Source of the DNA: Annona cherimola
Taxonomy: Eukaryota > Streptophyta > Magnoliopsida > Magnoliales > Annonaceae
NCBI GenBank assembly: GCA_030490835.1
Contig: CM059972.1
Span: forward strand, 89,079,137 to 89,143,136
Length of the DNA stretch: 64,000 nucleotides
Direction of reading: 5' to 3'
Part shown: one piece after another, positions 60,901-64,000 of the stretch
Position numbering within the stretch: position 1 is the first letter of the stretch
Layout: each line of letters opens with the position of its first letter
Position numbers and translations under genes: made by a program
Notes under the pieces: model-generated
Database searches by the model: none
What the model was told of the DNA's origin: nothing
What the model saw: only the letters and a program-made list of their open reading frames with translations

Positions 60901-62467
60901 TAGAATTTCTCTCAAAAATTGTGTTTGAGTTACTGTGCTTGAAACTTAGTTATCGACCCTAAAGGCTTAGCTCATGCTAGCCTTTGTTTTCACGCTTTTC
61001 TCGCTGCCTGCTACATTTCCTGAAATTCATTTCAGAACCTAGGTTGCACTTAAAAGTGAATCCAAACCAAGGATAATTCTTTCTTATTCCTGATAGAGAT
61101 GGATATTCATTTCACATACTAGAATGATATCATATGAATGCATTTGTGAGACAGAAACACGAACCCAATATAATAACATGGAATTAAATAGTGTTAGCAG
61201 CTATCAATGTTGAGTTGCTGATAACATTGAATAGATGCAATTAAACAACATTAGTAACAATTTGCATTGAAGTTGCTAATAATATTGAATTTTTAGTGCA
61301 AATTTCTTTTCAAATAGAAAATGCTTGGAATGCACTATATAGCAAGCACATATGAGACCAACAATAGATGTCCAACAGCATATCAAATGGCTTCAAGGAT
61401 ACATGCTCAAAGTAACTATAAGGTCTCGTAAAACCAACAGAAAAGTATCAGAGTTATGAAATTTTGGAAAAATATCAGAGCTGTGAAATTTCCCTCCCAA
61501 TGAAGACAATTTGTAAGGATGGGAAATCATTCAATTGGATCTTTTTAGTGGCAACAGATTATAAGATACAATTCCCAGGAAAAAAACTCACTGTGAATTG
61601 ATCAGGACGACGACCTTCAGATGCAAGAAAACGCAACCTCAAGGAAGCTATGATTCTATATTCATTATACAACACATAGCACGTCCAAAATGTAAAGATA
61701 TAACACATTGCCATATGTGCCCAAAACCTGTAAAAGAGGGACAACAAAATCTCTTTTTAGTAGGAAGAAATATCATCTTCACAGGTTCAGACATCGAAGA
61801 CAATGAGCAATCATTTATCTTAGCCCCATATGATCTAGTTACTGTTATATGAGCCTCAGCAAGTAAAAAACAAAAGGAATGGTAAGCAGTAAAGGCTTCA
61901 AAGTTTCTTTTTCAGAAGCAGAGAAGAAAGCTTCAAATTAAACATACCAATGTGCACAGCGTGGATGGACATGGGACAACATAATAATTTATGGAAAGAC
62001 TACTAGAAAGTTCTACATGTTATTATTAAACACCAATAATAGTATAATAACACTTGTTTTCCCATCAAGCACATTGAATTTAAATGATATACGCTCTAAT
62101 CATTTACCAAACCAATTAGGGAAACGGTAAAAAAGAAACAAATGAAGAAAGCCCTCCTGTCATACAATGGCCTTGCAGGGGGAACTAAGTTGTCTAGAGT
62201 ATCAACAGCTAACAAAAGAACAGGATAATGATCTGGGAAAGAACAAAATTAAAAACACAAAACAAAATAAAAATAAAAATAAAAACAAAGAGGAAGAGAA
62301 GGGGAATATGTTCTAACCTTTTTGATCCAGCTTCAACGTTAGATATTGATATCTTGTCAATTCCACTAAATGTCAAACCCTTAGCTTTATCCAAGGTGCT
62401 ACCAGTCCAGTTAACAGGAACCAGCACCAAAAAGGCAAGTACTGTCAGTGGGGCAAATATTTTCAAA
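42669..62467 (-). CDS. OSCA1: OSCA1-type calcium-permeable osmo/mechanosensitive channel (5' partial, 10 exons)
   Basis: Ten exons join in phase into 656 residues plus TAG: 62467-62318, 61727-61592, 59646-59545, 58378-58259, 57534-57454, 55057-54717, 53181-52936, 51715-51391, 50291-50058, 42905-42669. All introns are GT-AG. The protein matches the plant OSCA/CSC1 family (TMEM16-like fold; plasma-membrane cation channels opened by hyperosmotic or mechanical stress, from family knowledge). About 107 N-terminal residues, including the first membrane helix, should lie in an exon beyond the right edge, since full-length members are near 770 residues. No stop or frameshift was seen, so the gene is probably functional. 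Clade 1 is my best placement by motif resemblance; the exact paralogue is open. Introns total over 17 kb and contain transposons. Confidence 0.93.
43057..43504 (+). repeat. 5' LTR of Gypsy B
   Basis: Aligns to 48824-49261 over TTCTGTGGATGCAGTTGTGG, GCAGCTGAAGTTATTGATGC and the end TTCTTGTT-GAT-TCA. The start is decayed (TATTAGG against TGATTTTAGG). Confidence 0.8.
43506..43516 (+). other. Decayed primer-binding site of Gypsy B
   Basis: TAGTATTAAAG matches the initiator-Met site TGGTATCAGAG at 8 of 11 positions; the differences are all transitions. Confidence 0.55.
43540..45010 (+). pseudogene. Gypsy B gag remnant
   Basis: A coiled-coil start ([20 protein letters not shown]) at about 43560, then after stops the retrotransposon gag core ([13 protein letters not shown] at about 44170, [33 protein letters not shown]). 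The zinc knuckle near 44755 reads [16 protein letters not shown], with the first and last cysteines lost. The SINE inserts directly after the EEDGEE acidic stretch. Confidence 0.7.
44842..44989 (-). mobile_element. tRNA-derived SINE, 148 bp
   Basis: Exact 10-bp TSD GAGAAGAAGT at 44832-44841 and 44990-44999. Read on the minus strand, it has an A-box-like GTGATAGACATCGGGG (about 44955-44940), a B box GGTTCGAAGCC (44924-44914), and an A-rich tail toward 44842. Orientation, internal RNA polymerase III boxes and the TSD length fit a plant SINE. Confidence 0.8.
45878..45912 (+). repeat. AAAT-rich microsatellite within RT
   Basis: About six AAAT/AATA units, part of a 50-60 base A-rich insert between two conserved RT motifs (KKKDG-like and [12 protein letters not shown]). 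Confidence 0.75.
46633..47038. mobile_element. MITE family D, copy 1 (inside Gypsy B RNase H)
   Basis: TSD TTTTAT (46627-46632, 47039-47044). Ends GAAGAGGAGTAATCCCGTTAG and, inverted, GAAGAATTATTCTGTTAGCCC; TCAGGCTAAG and TTTAGCCTGGGCTAA lie just inside. Halves are inverted copies. It splits the RNase H reading. Confidence 0.82.
48824..49261 (+). repeat. 3' LTR of Gypsy B
   Basis: Starts TGATTTTAGGTGAG, overlapping the last pol codons, and ends ATCTAACA. It contains a 67-codon open stretch conserved with the 5' LTR. Confidence 0.8.
49267..50057 (-). other. OSCA1 last intron, part next to the donor
   Basis: About 790 bp of intron without recognisable repeats. Donor GT at 50057-50056 on the minus strand. 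Confidence 0.6.
50058..55057 (-). CDS. OSCA1: OSCA1 exons for the pore-forming membrane domain
   Basis: Exon 55057-54717 ends the cytosolic domain and starts the RSN1_7TM pore region ([20 protein letters not shown]). Exon 53181-52936 has [19 protein letters not shown] and [20 protein letters not shown]. Exon 51715-51391 has [20 protein letters not shown] and [20 protein letters not shown]. Exon 50291-50058 has [15 protein letters not shown] and [18 protein letters not shown] and ends FPLQ. Seven or more helices can be seen, matching the family. Confidence 0.93.
52240..52742. mobile_element. MITE family B copy in an OSCA1 intron
   Basis: CTTCTATGAAACC and TTTATGTAACC near the left, TTTCTATGTAGTC and GATTACATAAAAATAGG at the right, with the core TGTGGCCCATACGCATATTTGATTT. 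It sits in the intron between 52936 and 51715. Confidence 0.65.
53182..54716 (-). other. OSCA1 intron without recognisable elements
   Basis: 1535 bp, AT-rich, no repeat or ORF of note. Confidence 0.5.
55058..57453 (-). other. OSCA1 intron, 2.4 kb, with one MITE
   Basis: Apart from the family D MITE at 56220-56437, the intron is AT-rich and featureless. Confidence 0.5.
56220..56437. mobile_element. MITE family D, copy 2 (OSCA1 intron)
   Basis: TGAGGAATGATCCTATTAGC at the left with CCCGGGCTAAGCAAATG, and GCATTTGCTTAGCCCGGGTAAC at the right. TTTAT flanks (56215-56219, 56438-56442) are a probable TSD. It is a shorter relative of 46633-47038. Confidence 0.78.
57454..59646 (-). CDS. OSCA1: OSCA1 exons for the cytosolic domain
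   Basis: Exons 59646-59545 ([22 protein letters not shown] start), 58378-58259 ([13 protein letters not shown]) and 57534-57454 ([20 protein letters not shown]). They encode the RRM-like PHM7_cyt region. Each exon is a multiple of three bases (102, 120, 81), so exon skipping would keep the frame. Confidence 0.9.
59647..61591 (-). other. OSCA1 intron, 1.9 kb, nothing recognised
   Basis: AT-rich sequence with small open frames that have no family resemblance. No clear inverted repeats. Confidence 0.5.
61592..62467 (-). CDS. OSCA1: OSCA1 exons for the N-terminal membrane segments
   Basis: Exon 62467-62318 contains the helix [17 protein letters not shown] and ends in NVEAGSKR. Exon 61727-61592 contains [20 protein letters not shown] and ends RRPDQFT. 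Both belong to the RSN1_TM (late exocyst/OSCA N-terminal) domain. The first exon begins with the last base of a glycine codon, so a coding exon must exist upstream. Confidence 0.9.
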
Positions 62468-64000
62468 CTGCATATATACCAGACGACATTAGAGGATTTA
62501 GCATAATATAAAAAAAGAATCAAGCATCATTCTGTCATAGTTAAGCATTAGCAACATTCAGCTGGAAACTTTGAGAACCCAGCGGATTCAAAATGAGAGA
62601 AAAAAAAAGGAACTAACCATTCTACAGAACCTAAAAATTCCATGAAAAAACTTTTTGATGTGGTCAGCCTATTACCGAATTTGACTCTTACAAGACCGAC
62701 ATTGCTCCTCTCATGAATGTGGTCGAACTCTAGCTCTCAAGGAAACCCTAGCCTCAGTTTTGCCCAATGCCTAATAAGGGGTTAAGAATCTTATAGACAC
62801 ATCTCACAAGAAAGATGCCACATGGATTTGCCAATGCCATAACATCATCCCTTCCTTCACAAGGCAACCACACGAACCCGTTGTCCTGCAGCTCCTGCTT
62901 TTGCAGTGCCGCACCATCATCACTTGATTGTACCAAGGTAGCCTTGCCAACTCAACACTGCCCTTTTGTTGTAAGTTATATCCAACTAATGGACCTCACT
63001 AACTGTCATATGATAGGTTCACCCAATTACGAACGTATCTAACAAGATCGTCCATAAAGGACCTAGATACATTGTCAGACCTCATTATCATCCATCGTCA
63101 CCACAATTGGGATTCAAGTCGATAGAATACTTACAAAAGGGGATAATCATTCACTCCCAAGAGAGGGACAACACCCTTGGTGAACAAAATAAGAAGAAGA
63201 GATGTAAAGAATCACCATTAGTTCCTTCCTCATCTAGGTTCATCCTTTTTTCTCCTTTTCCCTCTCTAATTCCACTCTAAAGGCTTAGGTCATTCATTTA
63301 GTCATAACAAGGGAATAGCTTGTACTTTGGTTATTCTTTGGATAGTGAAACTTTCTTTTCCATGATTTTTTAAGCAGACCTCAGAATTACTAAGTCTTGT
63401 CTTCCATATACAATCTTCTATGTTTTCAATCTTTCTCTAAGCCTCAAACTCATCTAGTCCTCAGCCTCACATCCCTTGACATTCTTAGCTTCATTATTTG
63501 GCGTTTTTTATAGGAAATGACCTCAATAAGTTTCGAAAACTCATATGAAGGCTAAAAAGGACACACACAAGATCTCCTTCAACCCCTCTGTTATGTTGAG
63601 AAGGGGCCCAAGCTCAGCAACACATTGCAACAACTAGCCCTGTAAACCCTAAGAATTAAGTAAATCAACATGGCCTTTCTTCTAAGGAAAACACCAACTA
63701 CCCTAAATAGTTCTATGTTGTTTCTCGAGTAAAATAAATGACCCTAATGGACCACATCAGGATCTATAGTAACAATCAACTCAAACATACCCAAGTCTCC
63801 TTGTGCAAACTCGATTTCCACTTTAGCAACAATGCATGCACTCTTTAGTAATACCTGTAACATCTTTGGTTGCCCTTACCTCTCAGAAAACTCTTTTGTG
63901 TCATTTTCAAGCCCACATGCTCTTTCAAGACATCATAGTAGCCTTAGATTCTCAAAAAAATATAGGGTGCCCCTCATACCTCAATTGGATGATTGCATCT
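62468..64000 (-). other. First visible OSCA1 intron, extends past the window
   Basis: The acceptor ATGCAG lies just upstream of 62467. The missing N-terminal exon was searched for on the minus strand up to 64000 without success, so the intron is longer than 1.5 kb. Sequence from about 62700 onwards is somewhat richer in C and may be repeat-derived, but I could not classify it. Confidence 0.5.

Noticed and set aside
62754..62936. 60-codon minus-strand open frame as candidate first exon of OSCA1
   Set aside because: It lacks the N-terminal helix and motifs expected of OSCA proteins and has no donor in the needed phase.

Overview
This is nuclear DNA of a flowering plant. The evidence is spliced genes with GT-AG introns, a plastid-targeted gene, an OSCA-type ion channel, and Copia, Gypsy, hAT, SINE and MITE insertions in AT-rich sequence. 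I cannot name the species; long introns packed with transposons suggest a large, repeat-rich genome.

Only two host genes are visible, both on the minus strand. The first (299-3322, eight exons, complete, 292 residues) encodes a predicted chloroplast membrane protein of the DUF2232 type. The second (42669-62467, ten exons, first exon beyond the right edge) encodes an OSCA1-type hyperosmolality/mechano-gated calcium-permeable channel. All its splice phases agree. Its last intron is 7152 bp and contains a 6.2-kb Gypsy chromovirus, so the final exon lies 7 kb from the rest of the gene.

The 39 kb between the genes is transposon sequence. From 6342 to 28378 there is a five-layer nest, each layer supported by a target-site duplication (TSD): an old Gypsy element contains a 3.1-kb solo LTR, which contains a hAT-like element, which contains a second hAT-like element, which contains a young 10.9-kb Sirevirus-like Copia element (12861-23733). 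The Sirevirus has 1726-bp LTRs differing at about 5 positions and an extra ORF after pol, yet its gag, pol and third ORF carry many lesions. It probably moved recently using proteins supplied by another copy.

From 29034 to 36917 lies an older relative with a rearranged 3' half, itself inserted in a still older LTR. From 36918 to 42345 there is a chain of palindromic MITEs separated by TA repeats, with one more Sirevirus LTR fragment (40680-41163). The channel introns contain the Gypsy element (itself hit by a SINE and a MITE) and further MITEs. The last 1.5 kb lies inside the first visible channel intron and holds nothing I could identify.

All boundaries, splice sites and TSDs were read by eye; percentages are estimates.
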